DNA from: Candidatus Hydrogenedentota bacterium
GTDB lineage: Bacteria; Hydrogenedentota; Hydrogenedentia; Hydrogenedentales; SLHB01
Direction of reading: 5' to 3'
Assembly: GCA_016215105.1 (NCBI GenBank)
Contig: JACRLJ010000009.1
Coordinates: 47,837 to 111,836, forward strand
DNA: 64,000 nt
The notes beneath the pieces were generated by a model. The model was not told where the DNA came from and did not search any database. It was given only the letters and a program-made list of their open reading frames with translations. Made by a program: the position numbers and the translations under genes. Shown here in pieces: positions 63,789 through 64,000 of the stretch; position 1 is the first letter of the stretch, and every line of letters begins with the position of its first letter.

Positions 63789-64000
63789 ATGGATCGATTT
63801 GAGCTCGTCACGGAATACAAGCCGCAGGGCGATCAGCCTGAGGCGATCGAGGCGCTGGCGCGCGGCCTGGATGAAGGTCTGCCTCACCAGGTGTTGCTCG
63901 GCGTTACGGGCTCGGGCAAGACGTTTACAATCGCCAACGTGATCGAAAAGGTGAACCGGCCTGCTCTGGTGCTCGCGCACAACAAGATTCTGGCGGCCCA
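63789..64000 (+). CDS. uvrB: Excinuclease ABC subunit B, 5' part only
   Basis: The ATG at 63789 begins [20 protein letters not shown], the near-invariant UvrB N-terminus. Walker A follows as [12 protein letters not shown], then [12 protein letters not shown]. The window ends after about 70 codons. UvrB loads on damaged DNA in nucleotide excision repair. The ribosome-binding site is weak. Upstream 63693-63788 shows no gene and only a small GC-rich hairpin. Confidence 0.96.
   Translation, partial: MDRFELVTEYKPQGDQPEAIEALARGLDEGLPHQVLLGVTGSGKTFTIANVIEKVNRPALVLAHNKILAA

Overview
The window is about 60 percent G+C, densely coded, and reads as chromosomal DNA of a free-living Gram-negative bacterium. 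The suggested group is the Planctomycetota/Verrucomicrobiota neighbourhood or Candidatus Hydrogenedentota. The case rests on gene content, not on a phylogenetic marker: a cluster of zinc-ribbon H-X9-DG (DUF1559-like) proteins, a kinase fused to a formylglycine-generating-enzyme domain, a very large TIG protein with a CFI-box C-terminus, a GldA/GldFG/DUF4340 cluster, two secreted fucosidases, and many predicted lipoproteins. No rRNA, tRNA, CRISPR array, phage or transposase gene was seen.

Layout. 1-882: edge-truncated sugar-binding protein. 941-1525: lipoprotein. 1613-7466: minus-strand pyruvate dehydrogenase operon (aceE, aceF, lpdA), with a palindromic repeat block before lpdA. 7962-10544: secreted glycosidase-like protein. 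10571-17687: HtrA-type protease, DUF4340 protein whose C-terminal Ala/Pro repeat carries a 2-nt frame break, fused GldF-GldG permease and its ATPase. 18391-22023: polyprenyl glycosylphosphotransferase, then two tandem paralogous exported proteins of unknown function. 22197-28923: complete phosphate regulon phoB-phoR-pstSCAB-phoU with two recognisable Pho boxes. 29395-32887: exported FAD oxidoreductase and a convergent TIM-barrel-like protein. 32897-37730: three intact H-X9-DG genes plus relics of others, and an interposed lipoprotein gene. 37731-38627: repeat-rich intergenic region with a small zinc-ribbon ORF. 38628-42973: CocE-type hydrolase, NagA and Gfo/Idh/MocA oxidoreductase. 42983-45416: methyltransferase and kinase-FGE fusion. 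45923-50692: TIG/CFI-box surface protein with a consensus promoter and a perfect terminator. 51086-53964: two glycosyltransferases and a TPR protein. 54058-61473: large periplasmic-propeller hybrid kinase divergent from two GH29 fucosidases. 61665-64000: RelA/SpoT and the start of uvrB.

Together the genes suggest a heterotroph that breaks down complex, fucose- and amino-sugar-containing glycans outside the cytoplasm, senses them with a hybrid kinase, makes its own surface polysaccharide, and uses classical phosphate-starvation and stringent-response circuits.

The most unusual material lies between genes. There are several small dispersed repeat families: a 9-bp TCNGACNNG minisatellite that also occurs inside a gene, a coding-like relic with a YDF...NIYAN motif, GC-rich REP-like palindromes, and decayed H-X9-DG gene copies.
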